Origin: JAQVEM01 sp964603595 | Lineage (GTDB): Bacteria > Actinomycetota > Humimicrobiia > Humimicrobiales > Humimicrobiaceae | Direction of reading: 5' to 3' | NCBI GenBank assembly: GCA_964603595.1 | Contig: CAZRVN010000002.1 | Location: 62,001 to 126,000, forward strand | Length of the DNA stretch: 64,000 nt | Part shown: piece by piece, positions 7,635 to 14,985 of the stretch | How positions within the stretch are numbered: position 1 is the stretch's first letter | How the letters are laid out: every line of letters begins with the position of its first letter | The notes under the pieces: generated by a model | Databases searched by the model: none | Seen by the model: only the letters and a program-made list of their open reading frames with translations | What the model was told of the DNA's origin: nothing | Made by a program: the position numbers and the translations under genes

Positions 7635-8903
7635 TTAGGTGTTAATGTGATATACCCTCCATGTAAAAGCGACTTTTCCTAATCTGAAAATAGGATTTAT
7701 GATATCCTGGTTTATATCAGCCAGCTGTGAGCCGGAAGCGTATTTGAATCCGTTATTAACTCCACTCTTGCTAATTTTATAAAATATCCTGGACTCTATG
7801 CCTGCTCTTCTATGCTTTTTTTCTATTCCCAGAAGCAGGATTCTCAATCTGGTAAACCCTTTTGTTTTGATTTTCCTTTTAATCTGATTGAAAATTTTAA
7901 TATCCCGGCTTAAATCACGTGGATTAAGGAAAAATCTGGACGGTGTTTTTACCCAATTTCTATCAAAGTTCTCAATTACTTCATTTATATCGGGGATATT
8001 TACCGACAACCCTATAGGTTTACTATCCGCCTCTATTATGAAAATCAGTTCTTCCATTGATACTGCCTTTATGCCCGTAGCCAGGTAATTGAATTCTGCA
8101 TCGGTCATCCTGACCTGCTGGGGATGACTCTCACTTTCCCAGATGTTATTGTAAAGCTTTTTTATTTTTTCTATTTCATTTCTGTAATCTCTAAAATCTG
8201 CTTCTCTTATTTTAACCCTATTATAATTTTCAGGCCTCCTGCTTGAAACCTTATTAAGAACTTTTTCAACTCTGTCCAGATACTTCCTGGAAACAATCTC
8301 ATCGGTAACCACGCTATACCAATCATTTTCTTTTACCAGTCCATATCCTTCAAAGAAGTCTTTGTAGTATGGTGCATTATAGGGTTCCATAAAGTAAGGC
8401 CTGTTCTCAAACCCTTTTATGAGGAGCCCAACTTCGCCTCCAGCGTTAAATTTTGCAGGGCCGATAATCCTGATGCATCCATTGGCTCTTAGATAGTCTA
8501 CAGCACCATCAATTAGCATTTCCGCTACATATTTATTTTCAATGGATTCAAAAAGGCCAAACCAGCCAATATTATCACTGTATTTCCGGTTATAGTTATA
8601 ATTGATGAAAGCTAATATTCTTCCCACAGGTTTATCATTATCATATGCAATGAAAAATTTGATCTGTGCATGGTCAAAAAACGGATTTCTACCTATAACT
8701 CCGGGTATGCAGATAGACGTTGGGTTAAGAGATTCTATTTCCTGAGTAAAAAGAGGGTGAATTTTATGTGAGTTGCTGCTTTTGTACCAGTTTATATGAT
8801 AAGGGACAGTTACAAACTCCTTTAATTTATTTAAATCGAGGTTATTAAAAGAATCCGGCTTAAATTCTCCGAGTTCCCTTAAATTATATTTATACATATT
8901 CAC
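7635..8903 (-). CDS. Large GNAT-family N-acetyltransferase-like protein
   Basis: A 422 aa protein resembling the YghO-type group of oversized GNAT proteins. The N-terminal half has a GNAT-like core (KFFIAYDNDKPVGRILAFIN, then IGWFGLFESIENKYVAEMLI) and the phrase IRIIGPAKFNAGGEVGLLI. The C-terminal half has a second GNAT-like fold (ELIFIIEADSKPIGLSVNIPD and LRILLLGIEKKHRRAGIESRI, which contains the acyl-CoA loop pattern). Substrate is unknown. It is convergent with the glycosyltransferase, with 8 bp between the stops. It has no partner gene. Confidence 0.8.
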   Translation of the reverse strand: MNMYKYNLRELGEFKPDSFNNLDLNKLKEFVTVPYHINWYKSSNSHKIHPLFTQEIESLNPTSICIPGVIGRNPFFDHAQIKFFIAYDNDKPVGRILAFINYNYNRKYSDNIGWFGLFESIENKYVAEMLIDGAVDYLRANGCIRIIGPAKFNAGGEVGLLIKGFENRPYFMEPYNAPYYKDFFEGYGLVKENDWYSVVTDEIVSRKYLDRVEKVLNKVSSRRPENYNRVKIREADFRDYRNEIEKIKKLYNNIWESESHPQQVRMTDAEFNYLATGIKAVSMEELIFIIEADSKPIGLSVNIPDINEVIENFDRNWVKTPSRFFLNPRDLSRDIKIFNQIKRKIKTKGFTRLRILLLGIEKKHRRAGIESRIFYKISKSGVNNGFKYASGSQLADINQDIINPIFRLGKVAFTWRVYHINT

Positions 8904-9071
8904 TTACAGAAATATCATTATCATAAATAGCAATATTATAGTAAATGTACTTATAGTAAACAACTTTTAGCAGAGCGCACCTATTAGAAAAAGTATCCTA
9001 TGCAAATGTATAAAGTTTCTCTGTATTTTTTTTTATTATATAATTACATAAAATTGAATTAGCATTGTATT

Positions 9072-9300
9072 ATGAGCAAAAAATTACTGATAAGTCTTAC
9101 AGCACTATCGCCGGTATTCTGGTTTTCAATGCTTTTATCTATTTCTCTTTTACTGGAGAATAGCGAACGAACCGGGGGCAGCAGCTCCTTTTGGATTACT
9201 CTGGGCATCTCGGATTGTAGCCAGCCTGGGATTTATCGGGACAATATTGGTAAATACAATGTTTATAAGGTATAAGGAAAAACGGGTATGGGTTGCATAG
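9072..9300 (+). pseudogene. Frameshifted small membrane protein
   Basis: From ATG 9072 the frame gives one hydrophobic helix (LTALSPVFWFSMLLSISLLL) followed by hydrophilic nonsense. Shifting frame near 9175 restores a second membrane-like stretch, AAPFGLLWASRIVASLGFIG with TILVNTMFIRYKEKRVW, ending at TAG 9300. Two helices ending in a basic tail make sense only if the frames are joined, so I call it a broken gene. The remaining intergenic DNA, 8904-9071 and 9301-9470, shows another hydrophobic stretch in one frame (LNLVVSLLYIPVMILTRLL) but no clear gene. Confidence 0.4.
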
Positions 9301-9470
9301 GTTTAAACTTGGTGGTCTCCCTACTCTACATACCTGTAATGATTTTGACGCGGTTATTGATGGTATAGAACTTGAATTGCTATCAATTTTACTAATTGCT
9401 GGTTGTTTTTATTATCTTCAATAATATCGGGTAAAACAGATAAATATTAAATTGGATAGGAGTTTAAATT

Positions 9471-10403
9471 ATGAAAATACTGGTATACGGGGCAGGAGTA
9501 ATTGGTAGTATATTTGCCTTAAAGCTTAAAAAAGGCGGGAATGATATTACGGTTCTGGCAAGAGGCAGGCGGCTGGAACAATTGAGAGACCATGGAATTA
9601 TTATTAAAGATGTAATTTTAAATGAGCGGTATGAAGAGGACATAAAAACTACTGAAGAGTTAAAACCCGATGATTATTATGACCTGGCTCTGGTTATAAT
9701 GCAGCGCCAGCAGGTAAGTGAGATACTGCCGGTTTTAAAAAGAAATCACAAGATCCCCACTTTTATTTTTATGGGTAACAATGTAAATGGGGCAGATGAG
9801 TACCTTAAGTTTCTTGATAAAAGCAGGGTAATGCTGGGTTTTGGAGGACCGGGAGGTTACCGTGAAGACCATTTCATTATTGCTGCTTATGTAAGAGATT
9901 ATTGTATTTTATATTTTGGAGAACTTGATGGATTGGTAAGCAGTCGTATGGAGAACATCAGGAGTGTTTTTAAGAAATCAGAAATCAACGTCGAAGTTCC
10001 GGAGAATATGGATGCCTGGCTTAAGAGCCATGCTGCCCTGATTAGTCCGCTGGCCATGGCAAGTTATGCGGCAAAGAATAAAAATAAAAAAATTGAGGAT
10101 GATGATAAATTACTGACACTGTCAATAAAGGCCTTAAGGGAAAATCTAAAGGCATTGAAAGAGATGGGAATAAAAATACTCCCCAGAAAATTTAGAATAA
10201 TGAAGTTAATACCTGCGTTTTTTCTAAAAAGAAAATTAAAAAATTTAATTGCGTCTGAATTCGGAAGGGTGGTATTATCAGGCCATGCGAATTCTGCAAA
10301 AAGCGAGATGATAAAAATCTCAGAGGATTTCAGGAATCTGGTTGAAAATGTAAGAACGGATATGAGCGCCAACGAGTATCTTTATAAGAATAGTTTTGGA
10401 TAA
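9471..10403 (+). CDS. Ketopantoate reductase (ApbA/PanE) family protein
   Basis: The 310 aa protein opens with the NAD(P)-binding motif ILVYGAGVIGSIFALKL and R-rich LARGRR (NADPH 2'-phosphate recognition). The C-terminal helical domain starts at DAWLKSHAALISPLAM, where the Lys sits at the position of the catalytic lysine of ketopantoate reductases, but the Asn that usually follows at +4 is replaced. The true substrate may therefore not be ketopantoate, and no pan genes are nearby. The AGGAG ribosome site 9 nt upstream supports the start. Confidence 0.85.
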   Translation: MKILVYGAGVIGSIFALKLKKGGNDITVLARGRRLEQLRDHGIIIKDVILNERYEEDIKTTEELKPDDYYDLALVIMQRQQVSEILPVLKRNHKIPTFIFMGNNVNGADEYLKFLDKSRVMLGFGGPGGYREDHFIIAAYVRDYCILYFGELDGLVSSRMENIRSVFKKSEINVEVPENMDAWLKSHAALISPLAMASYAAKNKNKKIEDDDKLLTLSIKALRENLKALKEMGIKILPRKFRIMKLIPAFFLKRKLKNLIASEFGRVVLSGHANSAKSEMIKISEDFRNLVENVRTDMSANEYLYKNSFG

Positions 10404-10459
10404 GTAAGGAAAATAAACCTGCAAATCATTTGACCGTATAAAAAAGAAAGGAGGAAGCA

Positions 10460-11008
10460 ATAGAACAATTAAAAACAAATTTTTATTATGAAACTATGTG
10501 CTTATTTTATAAAGTGCGTGATTTTTTTAGCTCTCCTTTAAATACATTGAAAGAAGTAAATATAATTGAAGGACATACTGTTCTTGATTTTGGTTGCGGA
10601 CCCGGGAGTTTTTCTATTAATGCTTCCAGGTTAGTTGGTGATGGAGGAAAAATCTATGCACTGGATTTAAACCCCATGGCTGTGGAAAAAGTTAAATGTA
10701 AGATCATTAAAGAAGGATTGAATAATATAGAAACCATTAATTCTGATTGTAGGACTGGCTTCCCTGATGACAGTGTGGATATTATTCTGCTGTATGATGC
10801 ATATCATGATTTTTATAATAGATTATTGGTATTAAAAGAATTAAATAGGGTGCTGAAAACAGAAGGGATTTTATCTTTTAGTGACCATCACATGAGAAGA
10901 GAAGAGATATTAAAAGAGTTGACTGGGAAAGGTTTGTTCAGATTAATCAGGGAGAGTAAAAAAACATATAGCTTTGTGAAAAGCGATATTAATCCTATAA
11001 ATATTTAA
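10460..11008 (+). CDS. Class I SAM-dependent methyltransferase, possible ATA start
   Basis: SAM-binding motif I is VLDFGCGPGSFS, followed by KIYALDLNP (acidic strand-2 end) and DSVDIILLYDAYHDF. The protein resembles small arsenite/ubiquinone-type methyltransferases, which begin with a helix such as CLFYKVRDFF. The first ATG (10496) has no ribosome site, while a strong AAGGAGG at 10448-10453 precedes an in-frame ATA at 10460. Starting there adds 12 residues that fit the family's N-terminal helix. Either ATA is used, ATG has mutated to ATA, or translation begins at 10496 (170 aa). The substrate is not predictable. Confidence 0.8.
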   Translation: MEQLKTNFYYETMCLFYKVRDFFSSPLNTLKEVNIIEGHTVLDFGCGPGSFSINASRLVGDGGKIYALDLNPMAVEKVKCKIIKEGLNNIETINSDCRTGFPDDSVDIILLYDAYHDFYNRLLVLKELNRVLKTEGILSFSDHHMRREEILKELTGKGLFRLIRESKKTYSFVKSDINPINI

Positions 11009-11125
11009 AGAAAGCGAAATATAGGATTAAAAAGATGGTTCTGAATATCAAAAAAAATTTAAATTGAAAAAATGGTGTAAAAAAGTGTCTCAATTAGGTA
11101 AGATTTTTACGGGCAGTAGTATGTC

Positions 11126-12196
11126 TTAGCTATAGAAAGTTGCCAGTGATCTAAATTTGTCCCAGAAATTTAAAATAAATTGTGGAAGTTTTCCGGTCCA
11201 GTCACTTTCCCTTTCTATATTTACATCTTTTTCGTAATCTATATCAATAATTTCATCTAAATCTACTACTTTTATAATTTTATATCTTTCAATTATACAC
11301 CCGACATTTAATATGTCTCCTAAGCTGTTTACGTTTATATCCAGCTTTTGCTCAATTCTTTCTTTTTTAGTATTTAATAACTCATCTAATAAGTAGTTAA
11401 TCCCGGATAGAGGTTTTTTGTGTTCTTTGCTTGAATTAATTGATTCCCTGCTGGATGTAATTAAACGGCTGCCAAATTTTATGAAGTTTCCCCTTTGTTC
11501 CTCTTTATTTTTTTGTACAATTTTATTAGACATGGAAATAGCTACAGAGATATATTTAATATATTCATTAGATGCATTATTTAATTGAGTATTTTCTTCT
11601 TCCCCATTTTCATCAATATATTCATTTTCTCCGCTATCATATTCTCCATTGCTATAATCCTCATCTTCATTATTCCCGTTTTCCTCACTCTCATCATCTT
11701 CGTTGGTAACATTATTGTCATTATCATTATCTTCATTATTTCCATCATCTATATCTTTATCTTCTTCATCATTATCTTCATTATTTACATCATCTATATC
11801 TTCATTATTACTGTCATTATCATCCTTATCCTTATCCTTATCCTTATCCTTATCTTTATCCTTATCTTTATCCTTATCCTTATCCTTATCCTTATCTTTA
11901 TCCTTATCTTTATCCTTATCTTTATCCTTATCCTTATCCTTATCCTTATTATCAGAATTTTTATCTAAGTTTATATTTATTACAGGTTTTGTATTGCCGT
12001 TAAACTCTACATTTATGTCCACTTCAGGTTTATCATTGCAGTTAAGCTTTATATCTACGTTAACCTCGGGTTTATTATCCTTGCTTTCAGCATGTGCAAA
12101 TTTTGGAAGGTTTAAAAGAATAAAGAAAAATAGTGTTATGTATATAAACATTAAAAAAGAATATCTCAGAGCTTTATTTTGCCTTATGCTTCTCAT
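11126..12196 (-). CDS. Secreted acidic protein with Lys-Asp repeat tract
   Basis: The 356 aa protein has a signal peptide (basic MRSIRQNKALR, then a hydrophobic core to about residue 35 with AHA before a likely cleavage point). Next come two similar short strands (NKPEVNVDIKLN and DKPEVDINVEFN), a tract of 21 Lys-Asp pairs, and a long Asp/Glu/Asn-rich disordered region to about residue 215. The C-terminal ~130 residues are more ordered, with no motif I recognise. The charged tract suggests a flexible extracellular spacer, perhaps calcium-binding or wall-attached. It is transcribed toward the left from next to the cyclic-di-GMP enzyme and may follow it in one transcript (52 bp gap). Confidence 0.8.
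   Translation of the reverse strand: MRSIRQNKALRYSFLMFIYITLFFFILLNLPKFAHAESKDNKPEVNVDIKLNCNDKPEVDINVEFNGNTKPVININLDKNSDNKDKDKDKDKDKDKDKDKDKDKDKDKDKDKDKDKDKDKDKDKDDNDSNNEDIDDVNNEDNDEEDKDIDDGNNEDNDNDNNVTNEDDESEENGNNEDEDYSNGEYDSGENEYIDENGEEENTQLNNASNEYIKYISVAISMSNKIVQKNKEEQRGNFIKFGSRLITSSRESINSSKEHKKPLSGINYLLDELLNTKKERIEQKLDINVNSLGDILNVGCIIERYKIIKVVDLDEIIDIDYEKDVNIERESDWTGKLPQFILNFWDKFRSLATFYS
11822..11947 (-). repeat. Hexanucleotide microsatellite encoding (KD)21
   Basis: Twenty-one tandem 6 bp units (AAGGAT or AAAGAT in the coding direction) occupy exactly 126 bp. The unit length is a multiple of three, so gain or loss of units changes only spacer length and never the frame. The two unit variants are interspersed, which suggests repeated slippage. 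Confidence 0.95.
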
Positions 12197-12248
12197 CTGT
12201 AACCTTTCTATATTCTAAATATAATATTAGACAACAATACAAAATAAA

Positions 12249-14327
12249 TTAACTTACCAGTGCTTTTGGCACTAGCTGGTTCATAAAAATGCCTATAAGA
12301 TTAGGATCAAATTGAGATCCACTGCATCTTTTTAGCTCTTTAATAGCTTCTTCTTTAGGTAAAGCTTTTCTATATGGTCTGTCGCTGGTCATAGCATCAT
12401 AAGCGTCAACGACAGATATTATTCGTGAAGTTATGGGAATTTCTTTACCGGTCAGCCCGTAAGGATAACCTTTCCCATCCCATCTTTCGTGATGGTATAA
12501 AATAGATTTGGCTATATGAACAAGATCAGGGGATGATAAAGCTATTCTATAGCCAATTTCAGGGTGTTTTTTCATAATTCTCCATTCATCTTTGTTAAGT
12601 TTGCCAGGCTTTAAAATAATGTTGTCAGGAATTCCAATCTTTCCAATATCGTGGAGTGTAGATAATAGGATTAGTTCGTCCAGTTTGGAATCAGGAAGGT
12701 TGAGTATCTGGCCAAAGAGTAAACTATATTTCTTTAATCTTTTCCCGTGTTCTTCTGTTTCATAGTCTCTTGCTTCCAGAGCTTTCTCCAGTGAATTTAT
12801 AATTGAGCTACGGGCACTCTGGTTTTCCATAAGTTTGTGCCTGTACATCCTGTCTTCTGCTTCCATTAATAAATCATCAGTATTATCACAGGGCTTCTCT
12901 ATGGTTGCTACTCCTGTAGATATACTTATGAGCATTATATCTGTACTGTGTTCCCTGCACTTTTCGTGAACACGTTTAATTATTTTCATAGTAGTAGCAT
13001 GTGATGTTTTTGGCAGTAAAATGCTGAATTCATCTCCGCCCCATCTGGCTATAACATCTTCCTTTCTGAAGCATGTTTTTAGTATGGATGCAATTTTTTT
13101 GATAAGTTCGTCCCCGTGTATGTGCCCGAAAGCATCGTTTATTATTTTCAGCCCGTTTACGTCCCCGATTACCAGGCTCAGGGGCATCTGACGGGAAGAA
13201 TTAAGTCTTTCTAATTCATTATCAAAAAATGCTCTATTATAAACACCACTCAATTTATCATAGAAACTTAAATATTTAATATCTTCTTCTGCTTTCCTTA
13301 TTTCGGTTATATCTCTTAATACAGTTACCTTACCAAGGGGCTTTCCACTGTTGCTCTTTATATCTGTTTGTTTAATATCAAAAAAGTACTGGCTTCCATT
13401 ATTCCCTATCTTTAAATCTTCCTTTCCTTTAAGTGCCTTGGAACCAGTGCCTATTCCTGGCAGTAAGTACCCGAACGGCTTTCCAACTGCTCTGTTTACC
13501 TCGGTATTGAATATCTTCTTGGAAGCAGGATTTAGCTTAAGGACATTTTCATTTGAATCTGTAAGAATCAGGCCGTCATCCATATTCTCAAATACAGTTT
13601 CAAATGCAACTGGCATGATTTCTTTAATCCTGCTCTTATTAAGAAAAGGAATAATAGAAACGGTAAGCACAGCAGTTATAATGGGTGTCTCGTTGATATA
13701 GGGGAAAGGATTGAAGCCCAAATATTTTGCCAGGATAATTATGCCAGGAATAGACATATAGGGAATTAAGAATATTTTTTTCCAGCGATTTTGGCCATCA
13801 GGCCTTATGGACGACTTTATAATACTTGCAAGTGTCATTATTATTCCTGAAAGGATTAATAAAGTTGAATAAATAATAAATACAAAATATAAAGTGTTAT
13901 ATTCCTTGACAATTAGACTAAAAGAATCTGATAAGACAAGATTTGCGTCTACCCAGATTAATTTGTGAAGTTCATTCGTAAATACGCAAAATAGTGTAAT
14001 AATCGGGAGTGCGCTGATAGGAATAAGATATTTTAACTTAAAAATTTTATTGAAGTTAGAATACTTAGCTGCTAATAAAAATAGAGCCAGCGGCAGTAAA
14101 ATAGATCCAATATATTTAATCTTATCAAAAAGGACCTTTAAGTAATTTGCTGCGACGCCCTGTTCAAATATATAGGATACTATCCAGATTAGCGAAAGAA
14201 TCATTATTCCTATGCCAATAATATCCTGAAGCCCTTTTCTGTGTGTCCAGATATAAATGATTCCAGGTATAGCCATAAGAACTATTGCTGCCAGGGGAAT
14301 GATGAAATTTATATTTTGTAAGACCAT
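12249..14327 (-). CDS. 7TM-PAS-GGDEF-HD-GYP cyclic-di-GMP enzyme
   Basis: The 692 aa protein has about seven to eight N-terminal membrane helices (1-225) like the 7TM sensor region found on histidine kinases, then a PAS domain (about 235-345), a GGDEF domain with an intact GGDEF at 430-434 and an I-site RxxD at 421-424, then an HD-GYP domain with H559-D560 in HDIGKIGIPD and HHERWDGKGYP. It could both make and hydrolyse cyclic-di-GMP, with product inhibition through the I-site. It is divergent from the histidine kinase gene and is preceded by an attenuator-like leader. Confidence 0.95.
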   Translation of the reverse strand: MVLQNINFIIPLAAIVLMAIPGIIYIWTHRKGLQDIIGIGIMILSLIWIVSYIFEQGVAANYLKVLFDKIKYIGSILLPLALFLLAAKYSNFNKIFKLKYLIPISALPIITLFCVFTNELHKLIWVDANLVLSDSFSLIVKEYNTLYFVFIIYSTLLILSGIIMTLASIIKSSIRPDGQNRWKKIFLIPYMSIPGIIILAKYLGFNPFPYINETPIITAVLTVSIIPFLNKSRIKEIMPVAFETVFENMDDGLILTDSNENVLKLNPASKKIFNTEVNRAVGKPFGYLLPGIGTGSKALKGKEDLKIGNNGSQYFFDIKQTDIKSNSGKPLGKVTVLRDITEIRKAEEDIKYLSFYDKLSGVYNRAFFDNELERLNSSRQMPLSLVIGDVNGLKIINDAFGHIHGDELIKKIASILKTCFRKEDVIARWGGDEFSILLPKTSHATTMKIIKRVHEKCREHSTDIMLISISTGVATIEKPCDNTDDLLMEAEDRMYRHKLMENQSARSSIINSLEKALEARDYETEEHGKRLKKYSLLFGQILNLPDSKLDELILLSTLHDIGKIGIPDNIILKPGKLNKDEWRIMKKHPEIGYRIALSSPDLVHIAKSILYHHERWDGKGYPYGLTGKEIPITSRIISVVDAYDAMTSDRPYRKALPKEEAIKELKRCSGSQFDPNLIGIFMNQLVPKALVS

Positions 14328-14404
14328 TTTTAATGATTATATTTAAGAATATTAAAAATTTAATTTATATTTTTGCTAAATCTATATTAATTAATAATTA
14401 TTAC

Positions 14405-14516
14405 AAATAAAAAAACCGGCTGATTTAGCCGGTTACGCTATTTGCTCCATTTCCCTCAAGCGTCCAAATTAAAGGAAAATTTCACAGCATCTAATAACAT
14501 TAAAAATTTACTATTT
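14405..14516 (-). promoter_or_regulatory. Attenuator-like 5' leader of the cyclic-di-GMP enzyme gene
   Basis: On the minus strand a ~110 nt leader runs from a predicted start near 14516 to a strong terminator at 14409-14434. Just upstream of the terminator a 5 bp helix (14435-14439 with 14459-14463) encloses a 19 nt loop. Because the next gene upstream is divergent, this terminator can only act inside the leader or end a small RNA. I compared it by eye with cyclic-di-GMP, SAM, TPP, glycine and cobalamin riboswitch signatures and see no match. Confidence 0.5.
14409..14434 (-). terminator. Strong intrinsic terminator in the leader
   Basis: Read on the minus strand, AACCGGCT and AGCCGGTT form a perfect 8 bp stem around a 5 nt loop, followed by a run of T. 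It sits 82 bp before the start codon at 14327. Confidence 0.8.
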
Positions 14517-14522
14517 TAAGTA

Positions 14523-14551
14523 AATATAGACTATAAATAATTAAATGTCAA
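14523..14551 (-). promoter_or_regulatory. Promoter of the cyclic-di-GMP enzyme leader
   Basis: On the minus strand a consensus TTGACA (14546-14551) and TATATT (14523-14528) are separated by exactly 17 bp. Transcription would start near 14516 and give a leader of almost 190 nt before the start codon. Confidence 0.6.
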
Positions 14552-14768
14552 TAGTTACCTTAATAATTAAGAATATTATAGTTTAAATAGAACATATAAC
14601 ATAAAGATATAATAATGTAATGATAATAGTATAATAATATTATTAAATATGAATTAAATACGGCTTTAAAAAGTGATGGATAATTATTTTATTTTTTATA
14701 TGATAGCATTTTTAGTAATAATAAAAATCAAAAATTACCTTAAAAATACCCTGTATATATTAATGAAA

Positions 14769-14818
14769 AGTTAGCCGGAGAAGTGGATAAACCTCTAAAG
14801 ATTCGCCACTGCTTTAGA
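14769..14818 (+). promoter_or_regulatory. Possible structured leader upstream of the histidine kinase
   Basis: AGTGG (14782-14786) can pair with CCACT (14806-14810), while TCTAAAG (14793-14799) can pair with CTTTAGA (14812-14818). The two helices overlap and cannot form together. The block begins with AGTTAGCCGGAGA, which recurs at 24761. It lies ~170 nt before the kinase start, so it could be an RNA switch, but the evidence is thin. Confidence 0.25.
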
Positions 14819-14929
14819 TTCTATTAAGCTGTCCTGTAATTAAGTGTATATTTATGGTATATTTAGAATTAAAAATTAATAGAGGATAATAATTTACATT
14901 TGATGTTTTAATTAATAAAAATGAATCTG

Positions 14930-14965
14930 AATAATAAGTTTTAAATATTTCCAAAACTTATTATT
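14930..14965 (+). repeat. 13 bp perfect inverted repeat before the histidine kinase
   Basis: AATAATAAGTTTT (14930-14942) and AAAACTTATTATT (14953-14965) are perfect inverted repeats with a 10 nt spacer, followed by ATTTTT. The start codon is 20 bp downstream. It could be a weak AT-rich terminator/attenuator or an operator. Confidence 0.6.
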
Positions 14966-14985
14966 ATTTTTAAGAGATGATTTAG

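Noticed and set aside
11822..11947. Possible CRISPR or other repeat array.
   Set aside because: Units are 6 bp with no spacers and lie in frame in a protein; it is a coding microsatellite.
11585..12218. Long plus-strand frames rich in Ile, Leu and Ser opposite the Lys-Asp repeat protein.
   Set aside because: They are low-complexity mirror images of the 6 bp repeat and acidic tract, with no ribosome site and no family pattern.
14405..14516. A cyclic-di-GMP-I riboswitch before the GGDEF/HD-GYP gene.
   Set aside because: The expected GCAAAG/GGGUUACC-type core was not found by eye in either strand; I keep it as an unclassified leader.
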